NCBI GenBank assembly: GCA_026416815.1
Contig: JAOAEJ010000064.1
Span: 1 to 64,000, forward strand
Length of the DNA: 64,000 bases
Source: Clostridia bacterium
GTDB lineage: Bacteria; Bacillota; Clostridia; Acetivibrionales; DSM-2933
Direction: 5' to 3'
Under the pieces are notes generated by a model that saw only the letters and a list, made by a program, of their open reading frames with translations, did no database searches and was not told where the DNA came from. Of this stretch, positions 52,110 through 61,503 are shown in pieces; within the stretch, counting starts at the first letter, position 1, and each line of letters starts with the position of its first letter. Both the position numbers and the translations under genes were made by a program.

Positions 52110-52703
52110 GTGGATAAAAAATACTATATACATGAATCCAGTTATATAGACGAGCCATGTGAGATTGGGGATGGAACCCGAGTATGGCATTTTTCACATA
52201 TTATGAGTAATTGTAAGATAGGTAAGGATTGCAATATTGGTCAAAATGTTGTTATTTCTCCTGATGTTATCATCGGGAATAACGTTAAGATTCAAAATAA
52301 CGTTTCTGTGTATACAGGTGTAATATGTGAAGATGACGTGTTTCTTGGACCATCGTGTGTTTTTACAAATGTAATTAATCCTAGAAGTCATGTTAACCGT
52401 AGGGGGGAATATAGAAAGACGGTAGTAAAGAAAGGTGCAACTATTGGAGCGAACTCTACGATTGTATGTGGATATGATATTGGAAAATATGCATTTGTAG
52501 GAGCAGGAGCTGTTGTAACAAAAAGTATTCCCGACTATGCACTGGTAGTGGGTAATCCTGCACGGATAAAAGGTTGGGTTTGTAAATGTGGAGAGAAACT
52601 GTTATTTGACAATAGTGGAGAGGCATCATGTAAGGTTTGTAATGAAAAATATAGTAAAGAAAATGAAGTTGTTACTAATGTTGATATAAAGGGGAGTAGA
52701 TGA
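52110..52703 (+). CDS. Hexapeptide-repeat N-acetyltransferase (WbpD-like)
   Basis: A 197-residue left-handed beta-helix acetyltransferase. Hexapeptide repeats run from about 12 to 155 (IGDGTRVWHFSHI, IGKDCNIGQNVVISPDVIIG, VGAGAVVTKSIPDYALVVGNPARIKGWVC). A small Cys-rich tail (CKCGEKL, then CKVC) may bind zinc. In the WbpD role it acetylates the 3-amino group to give UDP-2,3-diacetamido-2,3-dideoxy-glucuronic acid. It starts 8 bp after the aminotransferase and overlaps the oxidase by 4 bp. Confidence 0.86.
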   Translation: MDKKYYIHESSYIDEPCEIGDGTRVWHFSHIMSNCKIGKDCNIGQNVVISPDVIIGNNVKIQNNVSVYTGVICEDDVFLGPSCVFTNVINPRSHVNRRGEYRKTVVKKGATIGANSTIVCGYDIGKYAFVGAGAVVTKSIPDYALVVGNPARIKGWVCKCGEKLLFDNSGEASCKVCNEKYSKENEVVTNVDIKGSR

Positions 52704-53788
52704 ATTTGGGCGGAAAGATAAAGTTTGGGTTAGTCGGATGTGGAAGGATATCATATAAGCATATTGAAGCACTTGCCTCTTTTCATAATGATGCTGAATT
52801 GATATGTGTATGTGATATTGTTAGAGAAAGGGCAAGTAAAAAAGCTGAAGAGTATATAGAATATCTTAACAAACAAGGTGTAGGGCATAAGGTGGAAACG
52901 CCAACTATTTATACTGACATTGATGAAATGCTTAAGATGGAAAAAATCGATGCTATCTCGATTTGTACACCTAGTGGCTTACACCCTGATCATGGTATTA
53001 AAGCAGCACAGGCAGGAGTCCACGTAATAACTGAAAAACCAATGGCTACTAACTTAAAAAAAGCAGATGAGCTAATAACGGTATGTGACGCTTCTAAGGT
53101 TAAGTTATTAGTTGTTAAGCAAAATAGATTAAATTCAACAATGCAGTTTTTAAAAAGAGCAGTAGATAAAGGGCGTTTTGGAAAGATATATATGCTTCTG
53201 GTAAATGTTTTGTGGGCAAGACCGCAAGAATATTATAACGAAGCGAAATGGAGAGGTACATGGGAATTTGACGGTGGTGCATTTAGCAACCAGGCAAGCC
53301 ATTATATAGATTCTCTAGAGTGGTTAGGAGGCCCTGTAGAAAGTGTTACAGCTATTACAGGTACTCTCGCACGAAAGATAGAAACTGAGGACACCGGATC
53401 AGCAGTAATAAAATTTAGGAGTGGCGCAATAGGAAATATTAATGTTACTATGTTGACGTATCCTAAAAATTTTGAAGGAAGTATAACTATCGTAGGTGAA
53501 AAAGGCATAGCGAAAATTGGTGGAGTTGCTTTAAATAAAATTGAAAAGTGGGAGTTTGCTGATGGCGATGATGATGATGAGTTCATAAGCAAAGCCAATT
53601 ATGAGCCACCAAATATTTATGGATTTGGGCATACAGGCTATTATGAAAATGTTCTTAAAGTATTAAGAAATGGGGCAGACCCTAACACTGATGGACGTGA
53701 GGGCAGGAAATCCTTAGAACTTATAATGGGTATATATAAGTCTTCACGAGAAGGCAAAACAATTTATTTACCTTTAGATTTATATTAG
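52700..53788 (+). CDS. Gfo/Idh/MocA oxidoreductase (WbpB-like)
   Basis: A 362-residue NAD-dependent sugar oxidoreductase. The Rossmann motif is FGLVGCGRISYKHIEAL; the EKP motif is in VITEKPMATN, and the substrate-domain segment is FDGGAFSNQASHYIDSLEWLGGP. In the WbpB role it oxidises C3 of UDP-GlcNAc-uronic acid to feed the aminotransferase. It is translationally coupled to the acetyltransferase gene. Confidence 0.87.
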   Translation: MNLGGKIKFGLVGCGRISYKHIEALASFHNDAELICVCDIVRERASKKAEEYIEYLNKQGVGHKVETPTIYTDIDEMLKMEKIDAISICTPSGLHPDHGIKAAQAGVHVITEKPMATNLKKADELITVCDASKVKLLVVKQNRLNSTMQFLKRAVDKGRFGKIYMLLVNVLWARPQEYYNEAKWRGTWEFDGGAFSNQASHYIDSLEWLGGPVESVTAITGTLARKIETEDTGSAVIKFRSGAIGNINVTMLTYPKNFEGSITIVGEKGIAKIGGVALNKIEKWEFADGDDDDEFISKANYEPPNIYGFGHTGYYENVLKVLRNGADPNTDGREGRKSLELIMGIYKSSREGKTIYLPLDLY

Positions 53789-53807
53789 AAATGGAGGCTT
53801 CCTATAC

Positions 53808-55115
53808 ATGAAAAACAGTCTTCTAAATAAAATTGAGAATAAAACAGCAGTAGTTGGTGTAATTGGTCTAGGCTATGTCGGATTGCCTCTTGCTGTAGAG
53901 AAAGCAAAGGCAGGCTATAATGTAATAGGGTTTGACATACAGGAAGAAAAAGTAAATATGGTCAATGAAGGCAAGAACTATATTGGAGACATAGTAGACA
54001 AAGACTTGGCGGATATTGTAAAGAAAGGAATGCTTAAAGCTACATCAGATTTTAGTTTTATTAAAGATGTAGATTGTGTGGCTATTTGTGTACCCACTCC
54101 TCTTGATAAATATCATCAACCTGACGTTTCCTATGTTGTCAACTCAACAAAAGATATATCAAAGTATATGCATAGGGGTATGCTGATAGTACTTGAGAGT
54201 ACAACTTATCCAGGGACAACTGATGAAATTGTAAAACCAATACTTGAGGAGTCTGGGCTAAAATGCGGTGAAGATTTTTATCTAGCGTTTTCACCCGAAA
54301 GAGTAGACCCAGGGAATAAGCTTTATAATACAAAAAACACTCCTAAGGTAGTTGGCGGTATAACGAAAAATTGTACCGAAGTGGCAGCTGCATTATACAG
54401 GAATGTATTAGAAGGGGAAGTGTTTGAAGTATCTTCTCCTGCTGTTGCAGAAATGGAAAAAATTCTCGAAAATACGTTTAGGAATATTAATATAGCCTTG
54501 GCGAACGAAATGGCTGTGCTCTGTAATAGAATGGGGATCAATGTATGGGAAGTTATTGAAGCGGCGAAGTCCAAACCCTACGGATTTATGGCTTTTTACC
54601 CTGGACCTGGGATTGGGGGACATTGCATACCCATAGATCCATTTTACCTGACATGGAAAGCAAGAGAATATGATTATCATACAAGGCTTATAGAAATAGC
54701 TGGGGAAATAAATAACTATATGCCGGAGTTTGTTGTAGAGAGAGCTATGCGTATACTAAATAAACGCAAGATAGCACTTAATGGAGCTAAGGTATTGATT
54801 GTTGGAGTTGCTTATAAGCAAGATATTGATGATGTACGGGAAAGCCCTGCTTTAAAGGTCATAGAAAACTTTGAAAAAGAAGGCGCTATTATATCATACT
54901 GTGACCCATATATACCTAACTTTAAATATAAGGGTAAAGAGTACAGAAGTGCTGAGTTAAACCGGGATACGCTGATGGAAGCTGATATTGTTGTAATTAC
55001 TACAATGCATACTTGTTATGATTATGATTTTATACAGGCGCACTCTGGTATAATATTTGATACTAAAAATGCAATGAAAAACGTAAAGGATAGGAGCAAT
55101 ATAGAGCTCTTATAA
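53808..55115 (+). CDS. UDP-N-acetylglucosamine 6-dehydrogenase-type enzyme (WbpA-like)
   Basis: A 435-residue nucleotide-sugar dehydrogenase. It has the NAD motif GVIGLGYVGLPLAVE, PTPLDKYHQPD, the active-site Cys in PGPGIGGHCIPIDPFYL, and the C-terminal domain VGVAYKQDIDDVRESPAL. Context (WbpB, WbpD and WbpE homologues) favours UDP-GlcNAc as substrate, giving UDP-GlcNAc-uronic acid. It is the first step chemically although the fourth gene in order. RBS AATGGAGG. Confidence 0.88.
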   Translation: MKNSLLNKIENKTAVVGVIGLGYVGLPLAVEKAKAGYNVIGFDIQEEKVNMVNEGKNYIGDIVDKDLADIVKKGMLKATSDFSFIKDVDCVAICVPTPLDKYHQPDVSYVVNSTKDISKYMHRGMLIVLESTTYPGTTDEIVKPILEESGLKCGEDFYLAFSPERVDPGNKLYNTKNTPKVVGGITKNCTEVAAALYRNVLEGEVFEVSSPAVAEMEKILENTFRNINIALANEMAVLCNRMGINVWEVIEAAKSKPYGFMAFYPGPGIGGHCIPIDPFYLTWKAREYDYHTRLIEIAGEINNYMPEFVVERAMRILNKRKIALNGAKVLIVGVAYKQDIDDVRESPALKVIENFEKEGAIISYCDPYIPNFKYKGKEYRSAELNRDTLMEADIVVITTMHTCYDYDFIQAHSGIIFDTKNAMKNVKDRSNIELL

Positions 55116-55209
55116 TATGTAGCTAAACAAAGAAGATTTGCATTTATATGTCTAGAATTTGGGGTCTGAACTGTAGAAGTGTATTTTGTATAGGGAGTGG
55201 CAATTTTTT

Positions 55210-56868
55210 ATGCAGTATATTAATAGATTTGCGGAGTATATAAAATTGAATAGCAGGATTACAGTATATTTAATATTTATTCAGGTTGTACTGTTGTATT
55301 TTATGCCAGCAATTCCAGCCTCATTAAATATTATAAATATAGTTTCTTATGTAACTTTTGCTTGTTTATCAGTAGCTGTTTTTTTCATTATATGCTTAAA
55401 TTTTAGGAACATAAAAATTGAACGTATTAGCATTTTAATTTTGGCTTTTTTTACACTTAGTTTCATATCTGTTTATAATGTTATGCTAGGGAAAATACCT
55501 TTGAATGATTATATTAGGGGGTTAATACCATTTTGTTGGCTTATTTACTACTTCTTCTTTACTTCTTTATTCGGTAAGGAAGAGATAGAAAAGGTCATAA
55601 ATTTGTTTTACTATGTATGTTTAGCGTTTTCAGTTACCATCATAGTTTATTACTTTATTTATGTAGCATTTAACCCTTATAGTAGAGTGACGTTTTATTA
55701 TTTGAATTCGACTTTACCGTTCCCTATGTTTGCAACATTAATTGCTGTTTATAGGATTGCCACAAAGAGAAGGATATTAGACTATATACTTTTATTAATA
55801 CATTTTACTGCAATAGTTTTTACTGAAACAAAAAGCTTATTACTTTGTACGATTGTAAGCTTAGTTTTACTCTTGACTAATACAAAGTTTGAATCAAGAG
55901 TGCAAAAGTTCAAATTTATTAGCTTTATTTTAGTAGCATTAATAGCTTATACATCTATTACATTCTTAGCTTTAGGTGTAGGAAAAAGGTGGGATAGTAT
56001 TAATGTCAGCATACAAAAAGTATCTGTGGATGAAACATCAAATGATTTAGCAGTCCACAGCAGTGCGGGAAAAGCTACTAGTTACTTTAATACTGAAGAT
56101 AAGGTACGAGGTGCTAATGCAAGCAATACTACTGCTAAGACAGTTGAAAATAAAAATAATAAACCCGTCGGGGCAGAACCTGCCAATAAAGGAAAAGATA
56201 CTGGCACTAATAAAAATAACAGTAGCACAGTAGGTGAAGCTAGTAAAGGAAAAGATACGGCTGTTAGTATAGATGATAATAAAGCAACGAGTGAAGCTAA
56301 TAAAGGAAAAGATACGGATGTTAGTATAAGTGATAACAAGGTGACGAATGAATCTAACAAAGCAGCTACCCCGGAATCAGATAAGAAGGAAAAAGTAAAG
56401 ATAAATATAGAAGATAAAGATAAGGGTAGTATAAGTGCTAGGCTAAATGAATTTTCTATAGCCATAAAAGAGTTAAAAAATAATATATTGTTAGGAAACG
56501 GACTTGGATATAAGTATAATGCTGAAGCTCTAGGCTATGGAAGTGATAGGATTGCTTACATGCATAATATTATAGCATATTTCTTGCTGGATTTTGGGAT
56601 AATGGGAGTTATATTTTTAGGTGTATTCCTTGTTGAGATATTTAAAGTATTTTTAAGGAATAGAAAATCTAGCTTAGTAAATATCCCAAAAGCAAACTAT
56701 AATTCCTTAATTGCATGTCTAATACTAAGCTTTTTGGCATACACAAACTTTTTTGCTATGATAAGAAATATTCACTCTATATTTATTTTTATATTATTCT
56801 TATCCGCGCTTGTAATAATAAACAAGGAAGAGAAAGCTAATGAGAGACTCAAAGAAGATATGACATAA
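55210..56868 (+). CDS. Wzy/O-antigen ligase-like membrane protein with repetitive loop
   Basis: A 552-residue membrane protein with about ten helices and the Wzy_C-like motif LGNGLGYKYNAEALG...YMHNIIAYFLLDFGIMG. Between about residues 270 and 410 it has a long hydrophilic Lys/Asn/Thr/Ser/Asp-rich loop with three copies of a NKGKDT or SKGKDT unit, presumably outside the cell. Together with the 47698 product it gives the locus two candidate polymerase/ligase proteins. The open frame starts at 55186, but ATG 55210 has AGGGAGTGG upstream. Confidence 0.75.
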   Translation: MQYINRFAEYIKLNSRITVYLIFIQVVLLYFMPAIPASLNIINIVSYVTFACLSVAVFFIICLNFRNIKIERISILILAFFTLSFISVYNVMLGKIPLNDYIRGLIPFCWLIYYFFFTSLFGKEEIEKVINLFYYVCLAFSVTIIVYYFIYVAFNPYSRVTFYYLNSTLPFPMFATLIAVYRIATKRRILDYILLLIHFTAIVFTETKSLLLCTIVSLVLLLTNTKFESRVQKFKFISFILVALIAYTSITFLALGVGKRWDSINVSIQKVSVDETSNDLAVHSSAGKATSYFNTEDKVRGANASNTTAKTVENKNNKPVGAEPANKGKDTGTNKNNSSTVGEASKGKDTAVSIDDNKATSEANKGKDTDVSISDNKVTNESNKAATPESDKKEKVKINIEDKDKGSISARLNEFSIAIKELKNNILLGNGLGYKYNAEALGYGSDRIAYMHNIIAYFLLDFGIMGVIFLGVFLVEIFKVFLRNRKSSLVNIPKANYNSLIACLILSFLAYTNFFAMIRNIHSIFIFILFLSALVIINKEEKANERLKEDMT

Positions 56869-56931
56869 GTTGAAGTTGACTAGAAAAAGAAATAGTGGAT
56901 ACAAAATAATAAGGTTTAAGGTGAAATAGAA

Positions 56932-58473
56932 TTGGGCGAGATTAACAATAAAAGGGTTACCATGCTACTAGTATTTGTTAGTATAGTTATGCAGTTACTT
57001 GGATTTTTGAGAGAAATTCTATTAGCATATTATTTTGGTGTATCAAGTATAGTGGATGCATATCAGGTAGCTGAGGTAGTACCGCTAATTATAACTCAGG
57101 TTTTTGTTTCTGCGTTCCCACTAGCATTAATTCCTATTATACTAGAATATAAAGCTAATAAGATCGGTGGGCGAGAAGGCGAAGAGGTTATCAGTTCTGC
57201 AATATTGGGAATAGGAACGATACTAGGTATTGCTACTATAGTAATGTTTCTTTTCCCTCAGATTTTTGTAAATTTGATAGGGCCAGGATTAAACAATGAA
57301 ACAAAGATATTATCTATGTCACTAACCAGAATTTTGGCTCCAAATACATTTTTTCTTTCGTTATTTGCATTGGTTAATGCTGTTTTAGGGACGTACAAGA
57401 AGTTTGTTTTACCTGCATTATGTGGGCTGATTTTAAATACGTCGATTATTACAAGCTTAATATTGTTGTCAGGAAGACTTGGAATAAAGTCCGTCGCATA
57501 CGGGTCGGCCTTTGCAGGAATAGTAATGTTCTTTTCTATGTTTATCTATCTAAACAATTTTAGAAAGGGCTTAATTAAAACTAGTTTATTTAATAAGAAA
57601 TTACTACTTACTATAGTAAAAAGAGTGTTGCCAGTTATAATAGGCTCTGCTATGGTAAGTATAAACTATATAGTCGATAGAAGTATAGCCTCCTTATTAG
57701 GTATAGGTGCTATAGCAGCACTTACTTTCTCATATAAAATTGTGAATATGCCTATTAATGTTTTTGTTACTTCTATAACAAAAATAACATTTACTGATTT
57801 ATCTATTTATGCTAGCCAGAATGATATAGATCAGGCAATGAAAAAATTTAATAATTCCTTAAAGTTAATATATGCTCTTATGGTACCTCTTAGCATGTTT
57901 TTAATTGTATTGCGTAGACCTATAACATCATTCATTTTTGGGAGAGGTCAATTTGACACAAGTGCAGTCCTAGTAACTTCGAGTTGCCTAGCTATATATA
58001 GCATAGGCTTATTTGCTATTGCTGCAAATACATTAATGTCTATGTTGTTTTATTCTACTCATAGGACTAAGGTGCCACTTAAGATTAGTATTATATCAAT
58101 TATTATTGCGGCGTGCCTTAACATTACGCTCTCAAGATTTATGAGCTTATATGGTATAGCATTGGGTACATCGCTATCAGCTATAATTACTTTAATAATA
58201 TGGTACTACCAAATTAACAGTAACTTTAAAGTCCAATTTTTAAAACCAGACTCAATTTTCGTTGTGAAAAATATTTTAGTTTCTGTTGTAACGGGATTGA
58301 TAATAACAAGTGTTTTAAGTTTAGAGTTTATGAAAAACTTAGATAACTTCTTGATACTAGCTATAAACGGGTCTATAGGTGTTTCGTTTTTGGGTATATT
58401 TGGCTTTATATTTTTTAATAGAGAGTTTAATACTTTATTAAATGTTAATTTTTTAAAGAGGGGGCAGAGATGA
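56932..58473 (+). CDS. MurJ/MviN-type lipid-linked glycan flippase
   Basis: A 513-residue MOP-superfamily membrane protein with about 13-14 helices. The family pattern is seen in LGFLREILLAYYFGVSSIVDAYQVAEVVP at the start and in RPITSFIFGRGQFDTSAV near the middle. Its place in a polysaccharide operon suggests it flips the lipid-linked repeat unit (Wzx role) rather than lipid II; the sequence alone cannot decide. TTG start behind AAGGTGA. It overlaps the next gene by 4 bases. Confidence 0.82.
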   Translation: MGEINNKRVTMLLVFVSIVMQLLGFLREILLAYYFGVSSIVDAYQVAEVVPLIITQVFVSAFPLALIPIILEYKANKIGGREGEEVISSAILGIGTILGIATIVMFLFPQIFVNLIGPGLNNETKILSMSLTRILAPNTFFLSLFALVNAVLGTYKKFVLPALCGLILNTSIITSLILLSGRLGIKSVAYGSAFAGIVMFFSMFIYLNNFRKGLIKTSLFNKKLLLTIVKRVLPVIIGSAMVSINYIVDRSIASLLGIGAIAALTFSYKIVNMPINVFVTSITKITFTDLSIYASQNDIDQAMKKFNNSLKLIYALMVPLSMFLIVLRRPITSFIFGRGQFDTSAVLVTSSCLAIYSIGLFAIAANTLMSMLFYSTHRTKVPLKISIISIIIAACLNITLSRFMSLYGIALGTSLSAIITLIIWYYQINSNFKVQFLKPDSIFVVKNILVSVVTGLIITSVLSLEFMKNLDNFLILAINGSIGVSFLGIFGFIFFNREFNTLLNVNFLKRGQR

Positions 58474-59432
58474 ATAGCATTTTTGAAATATCAAGGTACT
58501 TTAGAAAAGATAGTAGCTTAAGTTTTTGGCACTTACCTGTTACTAGTAATAGTGAAGTAAATTTTACAAAAGGAAAACTGGATAGATATTATATTGACTT
58601 TAGCAGAAAACTTGACTATGAAGCATATTTTGATGATAAAGGGGTCCCCATACTAAACTATTATGGTAATATAGGTAAAAAGTATAACCCTACCGCTATA
58701 GCTCAGTACGGCTTAGGCGCACTACAGCTATATATGCAGACTAATAATATAAAATATAAAAATATTTTAATAAATCAGGCAGATTGGCTTATAGAGAATT
58801 TTAAAATTAGGAATTCAGATGCAGGTGTGTGGGAATATGATTATGCTTCGGAAACCTATAATTTAGATAGCAAGTTGTGGGTTTCAGCAATTGCCCAAGG
58901 TTTAGGGATATCACTGCTTGTAAGGGTATATGTGCTGACAGGTGATTCAAAATACTTAGACGGCGCAAGTAAAGCTTTTAAAGCTTTTAGATATCATGTA
59001 AATGAAGGTGGAGTTATAAATTACGATGCTTCCGGAAATCTCTTCCTTGAAGAGGTTCCAACAAAAAAGGTATCAGGTATATTAGACGGATTTCTTTTTG
59101 CTATATTCGGCGTATATGATTATTACGTTATTACTGGGGATGCCGATGCACATGAGTTGTTTGAAAGTTCAGTTAATACTTTATCAAACAGGCTTCATGA
59201 CTATGACATGAGGTTTTGGTCTAGGGCTGACTTATATATAGATAAACCTAAAATGATAGCTAGTACATTCTATCATAAGCTGCATGTATCCCAATTAAAA
59301 GCGCTATATGAGATTACAGGTAAAGAATTTATAAAATCTTATAGTGAAAAGTGGGATAAATGTTATAATAATATTTTCTATAGGTATTTGGCTATAGGGT
59401 ATAAGGCTTATTTTAAAATATTCTATTATTAG
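58470..59432 (+). CDS. D-glucuronyl C5-epimerase-like protein
   Basis: A 320-residue protein matching the C-terminal domain of heparan/heparosan glucuronyl C5-epimerases. Visible features are YNPTAIAQYGLGALQLY, the alpha/alpha-barrel helices (LWVSAIAQGLGISLLVRVY), GILDGFLFAIFGVYDYY and the late YHKLHVSQLKALYEITG. There is no signal peptide, so it would act in the cytoplasm, or at the membrane with partners. It suggests conversion of a uronic acid from the gluco to the ido configuration in the polymer, which is inference. It lies between the flippase and the amidotransferase in one operon. Confidence 0.78.
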   Translation: MNSIFEISRYFRKDSSLSFWHLPVTSNSEVNFTKGKLDRYYIDFSRKLDYEAYFDDKGVPILNYYGNIGKKYNPTAIAQYGLGALQLYMQTNNIKYKNILINQADWLIENFKIRNSDAGVWEYDYASETYNLDSKLWVSAIAQGLGISLLVRVYVLTGDSKYLDGASKAFKAFRYHVNEGGVINYDASGNLFLEEVPTKKVSGILDGFLFAIFGVYDYYVITGDADAHELFESSVNTLSNRLHDYDMRFWSRADLYIDKPKMIASTFYHKLHVSQLKALYEITGKEFIKSYSEKWDKCYNNIFYRYLAIGYKAYFKIFYY

Positions 59433-59463
59433 TTTTAATTATGGATAAATAGGAGAGATATTT

Positions 59464-61413
59464 GTGTGTGGAATATGCGGAATGCTAAATTTTAATAGTA
59501 AACGAGTAGACGAAAATCTTCTTAATAAAATGACAGATATTATAAGTCATAGAGGCCCGGACGGTCGAGGGATATATGTAAATAACAGTGTGGGTCTGGG
59601 ACATAGAAGGTTAAGCATAGTGGATTTAAGCACAGGTGCTCAACCTATGTTTAATGAAGACAACTCTGTGGTTATTGTATTTAATGGAGAAATCTATAAT
59701 CATTTAGATTATAGGGAGGAGCTTATTAAAAAAGGCCATAGTTTTAAAACTCACTGTGATACAGAGATAATTATACACTTATATGAGGAGTACGGGAAAG
59801 ATTGTGTTCATAAGCTTAATGGAATGTTTGCCTTTGCGATTTGGGATAGTAAAAAAGAAACACTTTTTATCGCGAGAGACAGGTTAGGAATAAAACCTAT
59901 ATATTATTATAGTGATCCAAATAGAGTAGTATTTGCTTCTGAAATAAAATCCATCTTGGAAGACAGCACTATAGAGAGGAAAGTGAACACAGAAGCAATT
60001 CATGATTATTTTAGTTTTGGGAATTTATATGGGGATAAAACATTCTTTCAGGGGATTAAATTACTGCAACCTGGACATTTGATGTTAGTTACTAACGGAA
60101 AAATCTATATGGAACAATATTGGGATATTGACTATTCCAAGGAAGCAGCAAAGATTGGTGAGCAAGATGAAGAAGTGTATTCTGAAAATCTTAGAGAATT
60201 GATAAAGGATTCGGTGAAACTAAGATTAATGAGCGATGTACCACTTGGAGCTTATTTAAGCGGGGGCCTAGACTCAAGTATTGTTACAGCAATAGCAAGC
60301 TCCTTGACAGATGGACAGTTACAAACTTTTTCAGGAGCTTTTAAAGATGGCAAGGATTATGATGAGACAGAGTTTGCAAGGATAGTTTCAGAAAAATATA
60401 ATACTAAGCAGCATGAGATTTATCCAAATTCTAAAGACTTTAAGGATATCCTCCCTAGACTGTTATGGTACTTGGACGAGCCGAGAGTTGGTGCCGGCTC
60501 CTTTCCTCAATATTATGTATCTAAGCTGGCTTCTGAGAATGTAAAGGTAATATTAGGTGGACAAGGGGCGGATGAAGTATTTGCAGGCTACGCAAGGTTT
60601 TCGTTAGTATATTGGCAGCAAAATTTATTTAAATACCTGATCAATGCTATAAAAGCAAGGAGCAAGAGAAAAAGGCACCAGAGCGATGTTATCGGATCAA
60701 ATATCACTAAACAGCTAGATAAAAGAAACGTTAGGTCTATTTTGAAGAACCTTAGAGTATTTTTAATGAGTTATAAAAGGCGCCACTACAATCAAATCAG
60801 CTTTCTTAAAAGTAAAGAAAAAAATAAACTATTTAGTGATAAGCTAAAGTCGGAGTTGAAAAATACAAGTACGCCGTGGGAACAGTATAAGAAATATGTA
60901 GAGGGTTGTAATGCTATAGAACCGTTAAACAAGCTTCTATACCTTGAGATAAAGACCTACTTACAGGGGCTTCTAATAATTGAGGATAAAATGAGTATGG
61001 CCTCAAGCATAGAATCAAGGGTTCCTCTAATTGACTATAGAATAGTTGAATACTCAGCACAGATACCTTCTAGGTTAAAGGTTAAAGGATTGACATCAAA
61101 ATATATATTAAAGAAGTCAGTAGAAGATATATTACCTGAAGAAATTATTAATAGAAGAAAAATGGGATTTCCTGTTCCTATTGATAAGTGGTTTGGCGGC
61201 GAACTAAAAGAATATGTGTTTAGTATAATACTAAGTGAAAGAGCAAAGAAGAGGGGATACTTTGATTATAAATATATAGAAGATGTTTTGAATTTCAAAG
61301 AAAAAGTAGATAGAAGGTTTTGGGACAGATTTGTGTGGACATTACTTTGCTTTGAATTGTGGAACAGGATATTTATAGATAAAGTGCCTTTAGACAAAAT
61401 ATATGAGGATTAA
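59464..61413 (+). CDS. asnB: AsnB-type glutamine amidotransferase
   Basis: A 649-residue class II amidotransferase. Cys2 (MCGICGML) is the glutaminase nucleophile, RGPDGRG and NGEIYNHLDYREEL follow, and the synthetase domain has the ATP pyrophosphatase loop SGGLDSS (about 267). It is longer than minimal asparagine synthetase and resembles the forms found in polysaccharide loci. There it may amidate a uronic-acid carboxylate (as proposed for WbpS) rather than make asparagine. The start is GTG, which places Cys directly after the initiator. Confidence 0.87.
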   Translation: MCGICGMLNFNSKRVDENLLNKMTDIISHRGPDGRGIYVNNSVGLGHRRLSIVDLSTGAQPMFNEDNSVVIVFNGEIYNHLDYREELIKKGHSFKTHCDTEIIIHLYEEYGKDCVHKLNGMFAFAIWDSKKETLFIARDRLGIKPIYYYSDPNRVVFASEIKSILEDSTIERKVNTEAIHDYFSFGNLYGDKTFFQGIKLLQPGHLMLVTNGKIYMEQYWDIDYSKEAAKIGEQDEEVYSENLRELIKDSVKLRLMSDVPLGAYLSGGLDSSIVTAIASSLTDGQLQTFSGAFKDGKDYDETEFARIVSEKYNTKQHEIYPNSKDFKDILPRLLWYLDEPRVGAGSFPQYYVSKLASENVKVILGGQGADEVFAGYARFSLVYWQQNLFKYLINAIKARSKRKRHQSDVIGSNITKQLDKRNVRSILKNLRVFLMSYKRRHYNQISFLKSKEKNKLFSDKLKSELKNTSTPWEQYKKYVEGCNAIEPLNKLLYLEIKTYLQGLLIIEDKMSMASSIESRVPLIDYRIVEYSAQIPSRLKVKGLTSKYILKKSVEDILPEEIINRRKMGFPVPIDKWFGGELKEYVFSIILSERAKKRGYFDYKYIEDVLNFKEKVDRRFWDRFVWTLLCFELWNRIFIDKVPLDKIYED

Positions 61414-61503
61414 AATATTTATTAAACTTGGGGATAACTGGGTTGAATTATTTTGCTCAGTAGTATTATAAAAATAAATTACAAAGAAAAAGGAGTAATA
61501 AAA

